Shown here one piece after another: positions 51,274-60,454 of a stretch of 64,000 bases of DNA. The notes under the pieces are model-generated. The model did not search any database. It saw nothing but the letters and a program-made list of their open reading frames with translations, and was not told the DNA's origin. Source of the DNA: Flavobacteriales bacterium (GTDB lineage Bacteria > Bacteroidota > Bacteroidia > Flavobacteriales_F > PHOS-HE28). The position numbers and the translations under genes are program-made. Every line of letters starts with the position of its first letter. Position 1 is the stretch's first letter. The stretch spans positions 69,798 to 133,797 of the forward strand of contig JAEUTA010000013.1 in assembly GCA_016788205.1 (NCBI GenBank), given 5' to 3'.

Positions 51274-52170
51274 TCAAGACTTTGCTTTCCCCATGACGAT
51301 ATGCGCGGTGTAAGCCAACGTGGTCCACATCCAATCGTTCAGCCCGTGTTGCAGCATGAGCCGATGTTCGACAACCGTTCCACGGAACCCGAAATGTGAG
51401 CGCCACAGCAGCGGATCATCCTTCAGGTGCAGATAGCCTGAATAGCCCGCCAGTTCACTTCCCACGTTGAAACGGTGATGTTCAAGCAGCAGCCCGGCGC
51501 CGTACAGCAGGCAATCGTTCTGGTAGTAGTCGTTGCGGTTTGTCTGGTAGGCGAGGAACCCGGCGGTTGCATGAAGGCGCAGGCGCATTGATGCCGAAAG
51601 AGCGAGCCATCGCCCGGTGGATAGATCGAAGTGATATCCTGGCGCATCCGTGTGGCGAGCGGCTTTCAGGTTGTCGCCGCTCGCGGTGCGCAGGTTCACA
51701 CGGAACACCACGCCCCAACGCTTGCCTTCTTCGGGTATCAGGCGGAACATCGTCGAAACGTTCAGATCACCGGCACTGATGCCCTTGCCATCGCGCTCCC
51801 GCGAGAAGCGTTCATCGCGGATGAGGGTGTCGGTTACATAGTGCTCTATGGCCATCCACTCCGCCGCAACGGCGATACGACCCGGAATGAACGCATGCTG
51901 GTAACGGAGAAGAAGATCCTGGGTGTCATCCCCACGGCTCCAATGCGTGCGCGCGCTGATCTCGAGGGCGCTGGTGCTATCGATCGCACCGCGCTCTAGC
52001 CGTGGTACAGGCAAGGCGTTCGGCCCCATGTAGCCCGGCGAGAATTTCAGGTAGTCCGACCAATGCGTGAGGCCATCCCAATCGTGCTTCTGCACCCACC
52101 AATCGTACTGCTGCGCCTGACCGCTCAGCTGGAGCAGGAACGCAAGAAGGATGATCGCGCTGCGGTTCAA
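51274..52170 (-). CDS. Predicted outer-membrane beta-barrel protein, Bacteroidota family
   Basis: A 298-residue protein. A TTG start at 52170 gives a clean signal peptide (NRSAIILLAFLLQLSGQAQ); a GTG at 52245 adds 25 residues that spoil it. The mature part begins YDWWVQKHDWDGLTHWSDYLKFSPGYMGPNALPVP, conserved in look-alikes, and continues with alternating polar/aromatic strands typical of a beta barrel and a C-terminal strand region. Function unknown. The gap 52171-52315 upstream has no clear signal. Confidence 0.7.
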   Translation of the reverse strand: MNRSAIILLAFLLQLSGQAQQYDWWVQKHDWDGLTHWSDYLKFSPGYMGPNALPVPRLERGAIDSTSALEISARTHWSRGDDTQDLLLRYQHAFIPGRIAVAAEWMAIEHYVTDTLIRDERFSRERDGKGISAGDLNVSTMFRLIPEEGKRWGVVFRVNLRTASGDNLKAARHTDAPGYHFDLSTGRWLALSASMRLRLHATAGFLAYQTNRNDYYQNDCLLYGAGLLLEHHRFNVGSELAGYSGYLHLKDDPLLWRSHFGFRGTVVEHRLMLQHGLNDWMWTTLAYTAHIVMGKAKS

Positions 52171-52315
52171 AGGACGGGGAGTGCTTGCAGGAGTGTTTCG
52201 GCCTTCTTCGCGCCGATCCAGAGAAAATCGTCTTCTGGGAGGCACATGTAGGATGGCATATTTCTACCCAAAGTGACTAGGACCTGAATGCGGCCAATAG
52301 CCTGGGCGCCCTCGG

Positions 52316-53908
52316 CTACTCTTTGATGACGCGAAAAGTACAGGTCTTCGTCTTGATGAAGTATGACCCATTTTCCAGCACCCTAAGGTCTATCGGTGCC
52401 AACTCCCGATAGGAGTGGCGCTCGTGAACGAGGCGACCCAACTGGTCGACGATGCTCAGCTCTTGCGCTCCGGGTCCGATACCACTCAGAGCGGTGAAGG
52501 AAGTAGTGGGGTTGGGATAAGCCTTGCAAGCCTCGTTCTTGCTTGAGCGCTCCGGAGCGATCCCGACCTCCGGCTTGGCCGTGTGGGCGACGTAGGCACT
52601 CCACCCATCGCTGTGCTCCAGCTCAAAGGGAGGGAGAACAGCAGTGTACAGAAAATGACCAACTAGTAGGAATTCGCCTTCGGAGTCCATCACCGCTGTG
52701 TTCATCCACTGTGCTTGTTGGCCACCGCAAGAGTACCATTGTAACGGATCCTCTTGGGCTCCGAATCGGGTGAAATAGATGTCTGCATAGTCCGTGCACT
52801 CCAGGGTCTGGTCCGCATAGTTCAGGGATCCGCTATATGCACCGAGAACTGCCGCATGGATGTTCGAGACAGCGAAAAGGCTAAGGTCTTTTTCGGCGCC
52901 GGTATTCCCGATGACCTTTGCCCATTCCCATTGACCGGTCGGTGAACGAGAGAGCAATAGGATGTCCCGAGAGCATGTGTCTGGGAGATCGATGCCGGTG
53001 GGTTGATAGCCGCTTGAGAAGACTTCCGCAACGAAGAGACCGCCATCAGAACGTTTGGCTATTCTCAAGAGGTTGAAGTTCCAATCGGCGGGTAGTGTGC
53101 TGTCCGCGGTTAGGATCCCCGAGGGAGAGACGTGGATCAGTTGATTCACCGGATCAGGGCCGACCCATACGGAATCACCACCGATCACCGTTGGGCCATA
53201 CAACCAAGTTGCGGTCAGACAGGAACCATCGTCCAACGTAACCAGATCTTGTGGACGGAAACTGCTCCATCCGGATAACGTACTGACCCATTGCCAGTTT
53301 CCTTCACTATCCATGGCAGCGACGAAAAAGTCATTCTCGACCGCGTAGGGGAGGATGAAATCCCCGAAACGGGCATCATATAGATAGGTCCCGTTCATGC
53401 GCAATGTCCCGTCTTGTGCGAGAGCCAAGGTACGCGCCTCATCGTTGCCGATCCAACCAGCAGTTCGTACCCAGGCGAGTTCGCCGTTCGGGGTGAATTT
53501 GACAATAAGGATGTCCATGTTGCCGGAGCCCACGATAAGCGAATCTGCGACCGAACATTGGTTCGAAAATGTGCCGTAGAGGTAGACGGCGTTGTTGTCA
53601 GCAGCCAATGACCACACCCGGTCCATGCCAGTGCCGCTGATCTGTTCGGACCAAAGAACGACTCCGGTGTCATTGAGGCATGCTACGTAGATATCCCGGG
53701 ATCCTGCGGAAACGTATTCGGAATCCCCAACAGTGATATTCTGACTGAACTCCCCGGCAGTGAAAATGCGCCCATTCGGGCTTTGGGCGATAGCACGACC
53801 CGTTGCCTGTTCGCTAGAGGGGAAGACGGTTACCCAATCGAAATTCTGGCCGAAGCCAGGGCCAGCGATGGCCAAGAAGAATACGAGCGATGCATGTCGA
53901 CCTAACAT
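52316..53908 (-). CDS. T9SS-secreted protein with repeated beta-propeller-like (SBBP-type) units
   Basis: A 530-residue secreted protein. The signal peptide MLGRHASLVFFLAIAGPGFG is followed by repeats of the form D(I/F)xVAxxxxxGxxxW (DIYVACLNDTGVVLW, DILIVKFTPNGELAW, DFFVAAMDSEGNWQW, DILLLSRSPTGQWEW), as in SBBP/propeller proteins. A T9SS type A sorting domain (CKAYPNPTTSFTAL ... YFIKTKTCTFRVIKE) ends the chain. The gene is more AT-rich than its neighbours. TATTTTG lies 5 bases before the ATG. Confidence 0.88.
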   Translation of the reverse strand: MLGRHASLVFFLAIAGPGFGQNFDWVTVFPSSEQATGRAIAQSPNGRIFTAGEFSQNITVGDSEYVSAGSRDIYVACLNDTGVVLWSEQISGTGMDRVWSLAADNNAVYLYGTFSNQCSVADSLIVGSGNMDILIVKFTPNGELAWVRTAGWIGNDEARTLALAQDGTLRMNGTYLYDARFGDFILPYAVENDFFVAAMDSEGNWQWVSTLSGWSSFRPQDLVTLDDGSCLTATWLYGPTVIGGDSVWVGPDPVNQLIHVSPSGILTADSTLPADWNFNLLRIAKRSDGGLFVAEVFSSGYQPTGIDLPDTCSRDILLLSRSPTGQWEWAKVIGNTGAEKDLSLFAVSNIHAAVLGAYSGSLNYADQTLECTDYADIYFTRFGAQEDPLQWYSCGGQQAQWMNTAVMDSEGEFLLVGHFLYTAVLPPFELEHSDGWSAYVAHTAKPEVGIAPERSSKNEACKAYPNPTTSFTALSGIGPGAQELSIVDQLGRLVHERHSYRELAPIDLRVLENGSYFIKTKTCTFRVIKE

Positions 53909-53974
53909 GAAGGCAAAATAGTGACGCTTCCGCGTCCGTCGGAATACTGAACGAGCAACGGCCGTCGGGGTGAA

Positions 53975-55771
53975 CTACGACGGTGACAGGCCCAACCTCA
54001 AGATCTCAGCCTTTTTTGCACCTACAGTAGAAACCACTTCGTCGGCCGTGGCCTCTTTGATGCCCTTGATGGACCCGAAACGCTTGAGCAGCTTTTGCGC
54101 CGTTGTCGGTCCGATACCGGGTATGTCTTCGAGGCCGGTACGCACGATCCGCTTACTGCGACGGCCTCTGTGGTGTGTGATCCCGAAGCGGTGCGCCTCA
54201 TCCCGCATCTGTTGGATCACACGCAGCGTGCTGCTGCGTTTGTCAATGTGCAGAGGCGCTGGGTCATCCGGAAAGTAGAGCTCTTCCAATCGTTTCGCGA
54301 TACCGACGAGCGCCACCTTACCGCGCAGGCCCAGCCGGTCGAAGACGCTCATCGCCGCATGGAGCTGGCCCTTGCCCCCATCCACCACCACGAGTTGGGG
54401 TAGGGGTTCACCTTCCGTGATCAAACGCGCATAACGGCGTTCCACGCTCTCCTCCATGCTCGCGAAATCATCCGGTCCCACGACCGTGCGGATGTTGAAG
54501 TGGCGGTAATCCTTCTTGCTCGGCTTGCCATCCTTGAACACCACGCACGCGCTCACGGGATCGGTGCCTTGGGTGTTGCTGTTGTCGAAACACTCGATGT
54601 GGCGCGGCAGCTCCGAGAGGTGGAGATCCTGCTTCATCTGCTCCAGGATCCGGTTCGTGCTGGCTTCCGGGTCGACCAGCTTTTCCTGTTTCTGTTTATC
54701 CGCCAGGAAGAACCGTGCATTGCGTTCACACAGTTCCAGCAGCTTCTTCTTGTCGCCGATCTTGGGGACGATGAAGGTGAGGCCCGGCACTTCGATCTCC
54801 GGATCGAACGGTACGATGGCTTCAGGTGCGGTGCCGTGGTAACGTTCGCGCAGTTCGGCGATCGCCAACTGAAGCATCTCCACATCGCTCTCTTCCAAAC
54901 GTCGCTTTAATTCAATGGTGATCCCATGCACGATGGCCCCGTCGATCACGCGCATGTAGCTGACGTACGTGCTGCTGGTGTCGCTCACCAGTCCATAGAT
55001 GTCCACGTCGCCGATGTCCGGGTTCACCACGATGCTCTTGGCGCGGTAGTTCTCCAGACGCTCGATCCGGCTGCGATAGTCCTCTGCCGCCTCGAACTCC
55101 AGGCGCTCGGCGTGTTCATGCATCAGCGGCTTCAGCACTTTCAGCAGGCCGCTCACGCGTCCCTTCACGATCTCGCGGACCTGCGTGATGCTGGTGTTGT
55201 AATCGGCCTCGCCCTGCAGCCCTTCGCACGGCCCTTTGCAGTTGCCGATGTGGTACTCCAAACACCGCTTGAATTTGCCAGCGGCGATGTTCTTGGGTGA
55301 TAGGTCGTAGTTGCAGGTGCGCAGTTTGTAGAGCTTGTGCGTCAGCTGCAGCACGGTCTTCATGGTGCGCACCCCGGCGTACGGTCCATAGTATTCGCTG
55401 CCGTCCTGCTCGGGATTGCGCATGCCTTCCACACGCGGGAAACGTTCATTGACTATACGGATGAACGGGAAGCTCTTGTCATCGCGCAGCAGGATGTTGT
55501 AGCGCGGTTGGTGCTGCTTGATCAGCGAGTTCTCCAGAAGCAACGCCTCGAATTCCGTTGGCACATGGATGACCCGTAGGTCCGCGATCTTGCGCACGAG
55601 GATGTTCGTCTTGCCATCGGTGTGCGTCTTGGCGAAATAGCTCGTTACCCGGTGGCGCAGGTCCTTGGCCTTGCCCACATAGAGGATGATGCCTTCCGCA
55701 TCCAGGAATTGGTAGACCCCCGGTGTATGCGGGAGCAGTTTCACCTTCTCACGGACGTCGAGATCGGACAT
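53975..55771 (-). CDS. uvrC: Excinuclease ABC subunit C
   Basis: A 598-residue dual-incision nuclease of nucleotide excision repair. It has an N-terminal GIY-YIG domain (TPGVYQFLDAEGIILYVGKAKDLR), a UVR motif (RLEFEAAEDYRSRIERL), the RNase H-like 5' nuclease (ECFDNSNTQGTDPVSACVVF; VVVDGGKGQLHAAM) and a C-terminal helix-hairpin-helix pair (DIPGIGPTTAQKLLKRFG). The length is normal. GATATTTG lies 7 bases before the ATG. Confidence 0.97.
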   Translation of the reverse strand: MSDLDVREKVKLLPHTPGVYQFLDAEGIILYVGKAKDLRHRVTSYFAKTHTDGKTNILVRKIADLRVIHVPTEFEALLLENSLIKQHQPRYNILLRDDKSFPFIRIVNERFPRVEGMRNPEQDGSEYYGPYAGVRTMKTVLQLTHKLYKLRTCNYDLSPKNIAAGKFKRCLEYHIGNCKGPCEGLQGEADYNTSITQVREIVKGRVSGLLKVLKPLMHEHAERLEFEAAEDYRSRIERLENYRAKSIVVNPDIGDVDIYGLVSDTSSTYVSYMRVIDGAIVHGITIELKRRLEESDVEMLQLAIAELRERYHGTAPEAIVPFDPEIEVPGLTFIVPKIGDKKKLLELCERNARFFLADKQKQEKLVDPEASTNRILEQMKQDLHLSELPRHIECFDNSNTQGTDPVSACVVFKDGKPSKKDYRHFNIRTVVGPDDFASMEESVERRYARLITEGEPLPQLVVVDGGKGQLHAAMSVFDRLGLRGKVALVGIAKRLEELYFPDDPAPLHIDKRSSTLRVIQQMRDEAHRFGITHHRGRRSKRIVRTGLEDIPGIGPTTAQKLLKRFGSIKGIKEATADEVVSTVGAKKAEILRLGLSPS

Positions 55772-55808
55772 GGCCGCCCAAATATCGACCGATCGAGCCT
55801 TGCCCCGA

Positions 55809-58800
55809 TCAAGGTAGTTGTTCCATGCGCGTACTGGTCGGTATCACCCCGCCGATGTTCTGGAGGATGATGTCCCGGTCGTTGCCTGAACCCGTGTACA
55901 TCACCACACCATCGAGGTTGACATCCTCTGGGTAGTAACCGCCGACCGTATTGGTGGGGACCACCCCGCCCACGCGGAACAACACCGGGTCTCGATCGTT
56001 GCCTGAGCCGGTGTACATCAGAATGCCATCGCCGTTGCCGTCGCCAGCCCACAGCGCGGCGATGCTACCAAGGACCTTGCGAGCATTGCTACCGTACATC
56101 ACCAAAGCAGGGTCGCTCATGTTCAGCGAGCGGACCCCGGCCCCGAGAACCTGCGTGGAAAAAGTCATGGCACCGAGGTGGTTCCTGTGCAAGACAGCCA
56201 CGTGATAGTTGCCTCGTGGTGCGTCAGGGAACAGCAAGGGCGCCTTGCCGTCGGCCATCACCAAGCGTCCATCAGCTTGCACCATGGCCGGGATCTCATC
56301 AATGACGACGGTGCTGTTCGCTGCACTGCGCAACTGCACTAGCACCCAATCAACGGGCTTGGATGCAGCGGTGCGGGTAAGCAATGTAGAGCTGGCCGCT
56401 CCGCCAAGTCCGTAGGGGTCCGTAGTGGGCAAAAGCCCGGCAGTGACCAGGTTCGTGCGCATGGTGTTCGCTACGGTGGCCCCTTCCAGGAAGACCGTCA
56501 GGTCGAGCTCTGCGTCGCCATCCGTGTAGTCGAACGTCCCGTCGCTGTCCCTATCGACACCAGTGCGGATCTTGGTGTTGGGGTGTACGATGGTCCACGT
56601 TAGGGGAGATGAGCCCCCTTGTGCCGCGGTCACCAGTTGCGCGTGCGTCACGGCGGTCGCGCCATTCAGATCAGGTTGATAGTTGTCGCTGCCGAGGTAA
56701 TAGAATCCCCGTTGTTCACCGTTCCAGATGCCCTTGACGATCATGGCATATTCAGCAGGCTTGTCGTTCACGAGGGTCTTCATCGTCGTAAGCTGCGCAG
56801 TGCTACCCACAGCGCCGTGCAAGGTGTGTCGGAGACCTACGGCTGGCATGGCGTCCTGTGTGGGATGCACGCGGTCGAAGGTCTGGCTGGCCGGGCTGTT
56901 CACAGCATCGATACCGCCGGACCAGCTGAGCAGCTCGGGTTCATAGTCGCCCAGATAGTGCTGTGTACCCGTCTGGTTGAAAAGCGTTTCCATGATCCCG
57001 TCGCTCATCATTCCGAAGCCACTGGTACACTCGGTGGTGTTGTAGAAGAAGCCGTTCTTGCGGTATACGGATCGCAGGTCGGGCACCATGTTCGTGTTGT
57101 TGGTCATGACCACTTGACCATTGGTGCTGTTGGACCCGTTGCCGGGTAGATGACCACGTCCGGAACCCGTCTGGTGGCAATGCGAACAGTTCACGTTCAC
57201 AGCTACGAAGAGCTTCACACCAGCGGTAGGTACGGTCTGGAAGGTGGTACCGGTGGAACGGACGCGGTTCGGGTTGTTCATGCGCTCCACGGTGGAGGCT
57301 ACGGAGACTTCCGGGCGGTAGGTCCTATAGGGGTTGGGAACGTACCAGGTAGCGGCTAGGAAGTCGGAGAACTCCTGCATACCTGCGGCGTCCAAGGGGG
57401 CATCGGTCCCTTGCAGGTCGCGGAAGGCTCCGGCGAAATCATGGAACGTCTGCTTGTCTCCGCGCCAATGCAATTTGCCCGTCCCGCGATTGATGATGTC
57501 GATCAGGAACTGGGTGGTCTTCAAGCCCTTCATCGGGTGAAAGCTCCTGTTGCCCGCGGCGTCGGTCACGGAGGTCATCTCACCGGCCGGGTTGCCCAAG
57601 TCCCACGCGAGGCGGTCCCACTTGCCATCCACGTGACATGAACCACAGCTTATATGGCCGTGGCCACTGCCCGTGTGCGTGTTGTAGAGATGTTTGCGCC
57701 CGTTCTTGATCACCAGGGGTGTGGGATCGAAGAAGGCGGTGCGTGCGATCTCCTTATCGGTGGTCATGTCGATGGTGGAGATGGACCCGTCGAACTTGTT
57801 GAGCACGTACACGCGGCTGCGGGCATCATCGATCACCAATCCCGTGGGTCCTTCACCCACATCAATGGGCTCTGGAACGGTGCGCGCGCCGGTACTGCCA
57901 ATGGTGATGACATTGTTCGACCCCATGCCCGTGACATACGCCTTGCTGCCATCCGCTTTCCAAGCTATACCACGGGGATCGCCTATGGAACGCTTGCGGT
58001 CGGCTTGAGCGGAGGCATGGGTGGTGTAGTTGATATGCGGGTTCAAGTCACTACGGGTCACGCTTCCTGCTCCAGTGAAGCGCGACACGTTCACCGTCAG
58101 GAATTTGCCGCGAAGGTTCGGCTCGAAACGCACTTCGTTCGTAGCGTCCGTACCGATGACATGGACCTCGCCGCTTGGGTGCACGGCCATGGCCATGAGG
58201 ATGTTCCCGAGCGTTTGTTTGTACGTGACACCGGCCGTGGTGGGGTTGTTGGCGCTGATCATCGCCACATCCCGGTCCGGCATGTCCCAGCCAGCAACGC
58301 GCAGGGTGTTCGGAAGCCCGCCGGTCACGATGTTGGTCCAGTTGCGGCCGTTGGCATCCATCCATTGCCCTGCCGCGTTCTTGCGCACCACCAAACTATT
58401 GTTGCCGGGTGCCACGGAATTGTTCGGGTTGATCGGTGGGTTGAATCCGGTCGCCCCCGAATTGGGTACTGGAACGATGCCCCCGTAAGGGCCGGCAGGG
58501 TTGGCTACGACGTTGGGGATGGTGGAGCACGCACCGGTCTGGACCGAACAGAAGCCGCCGGCATGGAACTGGTTGCCCGGGATCACCGTGGTCTGGTTGC
58601 CGCTCTCGAAGAAGGCGCAGTACACGGTGCTTCCGTCCGGGCTCACCGCCAGCGCGCGGGGTTGCTCGCCCTTCAGCAGCACGGCAGTGGGTGCCGTGGC
58701 CAGGTTCGCAGGATCGAACACCTGTATCATCTCCTGTTCAGCACAGCTCACGAACGCTTTTTGCGGCGAACCGGCGAAAACGACATCCGCAGGTTCGTTC

Positions 58801-59210
58801 TCCGTGACCACGCTCCGTACAGTGGCCTTGAGCGTGAGGTCCACGATACTGATATCGTCGCTCACCGTATTCACGACCCAGGCCTCATTGTTGGAACGCG
58901 CACGCACCGTTACAGGATCAACGCCCACCGGGATGGTCGCGCTGTGGAGCAGGCCCGTAGTGCTTATGGCGAAAACCTCCAACGTGTTGTTCGCCGTGTT
59001 CACCACCAACAGCTTGGTGCCGTCGGGCGTCTTGTCAATGGGGTGAACGTGCGAGGATTCGAAGTTGACGAAGTCGCTCAGTGGTACTGCCGATTTGCCG
59101 GGACCGTGCATCGGAGTGCGCTCGGGCTCTATCGTGGCCGCCAACCCAACGATGGCTCCTATGGTGGTGATGGCGACCCAAGTCCGGCGGTGTTGCAGTG
59201 GTGACTTCAT
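55809..59210 (-). CDS. Large secreted propeller / di-heme cytochrome c / Ca-loop protein
   Basis: A 1133-residue protein with an N-terminal signal-anchor (about 12-27). Residues 40-500 form a YncE-like beta propeller (DPVTVRARSNNEAWVVNT, GEQPRALAVSPDGSTVYCAF, EGPTGLVIDDARSRVYVLN). Two heme c sites follow: C522-GSCH and C675-SHCH, as in MauG/cytochrome c peroxidase-like proteins. The last roughly 90 residues carry two copies of a Ca-binding-like loop (GDGNGDG, EDVNLDG) each followed by YTGSGNDRD. It ends without a standard T9SS tail, ending instead in TSTRMEQLP. Periplasmic or surface redox role is inferred. ATG 59210 is chosen over a longer frame to 59294. Confidence 0.85.
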   Translation of the reverse strand: MKSPLQHRRTWVAITTIGAIVGLAATIEPERTPMHGPGKSAVPLSDFVNFESSHVHPIDKTPDGTKLLVVNTANNTLEVFAISTTGLLHSATIPVGVDPVTVRARSNNEAWVVNTVSDDISIVDLTLKATVRSVVTENEPADVVFAGSPQKAFVSCAEQEMIQVFDPANLATAPTAVLLKGEQPRALAVSPDGSTVYCAFFESGNQTTVIPGNQFHAGGFCSVQTGACSTIPNVVANPAGPYGGIVPVPNSGATGFNPPINPNNSVAPGNNSLVVRKNAAGQWMDANGRNWTNIVTGGLPNTLRVAGWDMPDRDVAMISANNPTTAGVTYKQTLGNILMAMAVHPSGEVHVIGTDATNEVRFEPNLRGKFLTVNVSRFTGAGSVTRSDLNPHINYTTHASAQADRKRSIGDPRGIAWKADGSKAYVTGMGSNNVITIGSTGARTVPEPIDVGEGPTGLVIDDARSRVYVLNKFDGSISTIDMTTDKEIARTAFFDPTPLVIKNGRKHLYNTHTGSGHGHISCGSCHVDGKWDRLAWDLGNPAGEMTSVTDAAGNRSFHPMKGLKTTQFLIDIINRGTGKLHWRGDKQTFHDFAGAFRDLQGTDAPLDAAGMQEFSDFLAATWYVPNPYRTYRPEVSVASTVERMNNPNRVRSTGTTFQTVPTAGVKLFVAVNVNCSHCHQTGSGRGHLPGNGSNSTNGQVVMTNNTNMVPDLRSVYRKNGFFYNTTECTSGFGMMSDGIMETLFNQTGTQHYLGDYEPELLSWSGGIDAVNSPASQTFDRVHPTQDAMPAVGLRHTLHGAVGSTAQLTTMKTLVNDKPAEYAMIVKGIWNGEQRGFYYLGSDNYQPDLNGATAVTHAQLVTAAQGGSSPLTWTIVHPNTKIRTGVDRDSDGTFDYTDGDAELDLTVFLEGATVANTMRTNLVTAGLLPTTDPYGLGGAASSTLLTRTAASKPVDWVLVQLRSAANSTVVIDEIPAMVQADGRLVMADGKAPLLFPDAPRGNYHVAVLHRNHLGAMTFSTQVLGAGVRSLNMSDPALVMYGSNARKVLGSIAALWAGDGNGDGILMYTGSGNDRDPVLFRVGGVVPTNTVGGYYPEDVNLDGVVMYTGSGNDRDIILQNIGGVIPTSTRMEQLP
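55872..56036 (-). repeat. Coding repeat of the Ca-loop/YTGSGNDRD module
   Basis: Two stretches of about 45 bases (around 55876-55920 and 55994-56038) are direct repeats with few differences, coding twice for D-x-N-x-D-G, then YTGSGNDRD. They show an internal duplication at the C-terminal end of the cytochrome protein. Confidence 0.55.
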
Positions 59211-59403
59211 CGGTGGTAGACGAATGGATCGAAGGAGATCGACTTCCTTGAATGCACGGAACGCTAATCTATACCGACGAATGCCGGATGGCAATGGTCG
59301 AAGGACTACCGGAGCCTCACTCGGTGAAGAAGTACGGCGTGAACGGTCAGGCTCTTCCGTACGATACGGATCCGCTTGCTCGGGTCATACGCTTCCGGGG
59401 CGC

Positions 59404-59411
59404 TACATTGC
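59404..59411 (+). promoter_or_regulatory. -7-like box for lpxD
   Basis: TACATTGC lies 17 bases before the lpxD ATG. The 218-base gap to the divergent cytochrome gene shows no further feature. Confidence 0.35.
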
Positions 59412-59428
59412 CCGCATTCCACCAGCCC

Positions 59429-60454
59429 ATGCAATTCACCGCCGCACAGATCGCGCAGCTCCTCCAAGGCACCGTGGAGGGGGATCCCAACGCTACCGTT
59501 TCGCGCCTTTCCAAGATCGAGGAGGGTGGCCCGGGTTCATTGTCTTTCCTGGCTAATCCAGCATATACCCAGTACGTGTACGGTACCACGGCCAGCGTGG
59601 TCATCATCGGAAGGGACTTCCCGCTCACGGCTCCCGTCAACACAACGCTCGTGCGTGTGGCGGATGCGCAGGGGGCTTTCGCCAAGGTGCTGGGGATGTA
59701 CAACACCATCAAGCTGGACAAGAAGGGTGTTTCCGCACAGGCGGTGATCAGCGCAGGCGCCACCTATGGCGATGACTGTTACATCGGAGCGCTCGCTTTC
59801 ATCGGGGAGAACGCCAGGTTAGGGAACAACGTGAAGATCTATCCTCACGCATACATCGGGGACAACGTCATCGTTGGGGACGGCGCGACCATTTTCGCGA
59901 ACGTTACCATCTACTCGGATTGTTCCATCGGTGCCCGCGTGATCATCCACAGCGGCACGGTGATCGGCAGCGATGGCTTCCGTTTCGCGACAGGCGCTGA
60001 AGGCGGCGCCAAGATCCCGCAGATCGGCAATGTGGTGATCGAGGACGATGTGGAGATCGGAGCGAACTGTGCCATCGACCGCGCCACGCTCGGATCCACC
60101 ATCCTGCGCAAGGGAGTCAAGTTCGACAACCTGATCCACATAGCGCACAACGTGGAGGTGGGCGAGAACACATACTACGCGGCCGGCGGTGTTGTGGCGG
60201 GTTCCACCAAGATCGGCAAGAACTGCATGTTCAGCGGGCAGGTGGGCATCATCGGCCACTTGAAGATCGCGGATGGCACCATCATCGCCGCGCAGAGCGG
60301 GATCAGCAAGGACACCAAGGCGGGAGAGGCCTACATGGGCTCACCGGCGTGGGAAGCGGGCAAGTACCGCAAGAGCTATATCCACTTCCGGAACCTGGAC
60401 AGGATCGTGGAGCGGGTGGACAAGTTGGAGAAAGCGGCGAAGAAGGATCAGTAG
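59429..60454 (+). CDS. lpxD: UDP-3-O-acylglucosamine N-acyltransferase
   Basis: A 341-residue lipid A enzyme that adds the second 3-hydroxyacyl chain. An N-terminal uridine-binding domain (1-100) precedes a left-handed hexapeptide beta helix (for example IGALAFIGENARLGNNVKIYPHAYIG). The catalytic histidine is H240 in LIHIAHNV. The C-terminal helix (YRKSYIHFRNLDRIVERV) is typical. ATG 59429 matches the family; the frame is open further upstream without similarity. It is solitary here, away from the usual lpx/fabZ cluster, and its end overlaps the convergent dehydrogenase by 7 bases. Confidence 0.93.
   Translation: MQFTAAQIAQLLQGTVEGDPNATVSRLSKIEEGGPGSLSFLANPAYTQYVYGTTASVVIIGRDFPLTAPVNTTLVRVADAQGAFAKVLGMYNTIKLDKKGVSAQAVISAGATYGDDCYIGALAFIGENARLGNNVKIYPHAYIGDNVIVGDGATIFANVTIYSDCSIGARVIIHSGTVIGSDGFRFATGAEGGAKIPQIGNVVIEDDVEIGANCAIDRATLGSTILRKGVKFDNLIHIAHNVEVGENTYYAAGGVVAGSTKIGKNCMFSGQVGIIGHLKIADGTIIAAQSGISKDTKAGEAYMGSPAWEAGKYRKSYIHFRNLDRIVERVDKLEKAAKKDQ

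Noticed and set aside
52292..52302. GGCCAATAGCC, an 11-base match to palindromic repeat copy A
   Set aside because: Only one short word is shared, and no second arm is present; chance cannot be excluded.
57654..59204. 516-codon plus-strand frame opposite the cytochrome/propeller gene
   Set aside because: Antisense to a protein with clear propeller and CxxCH motifs; composition is that of a shadow frame.
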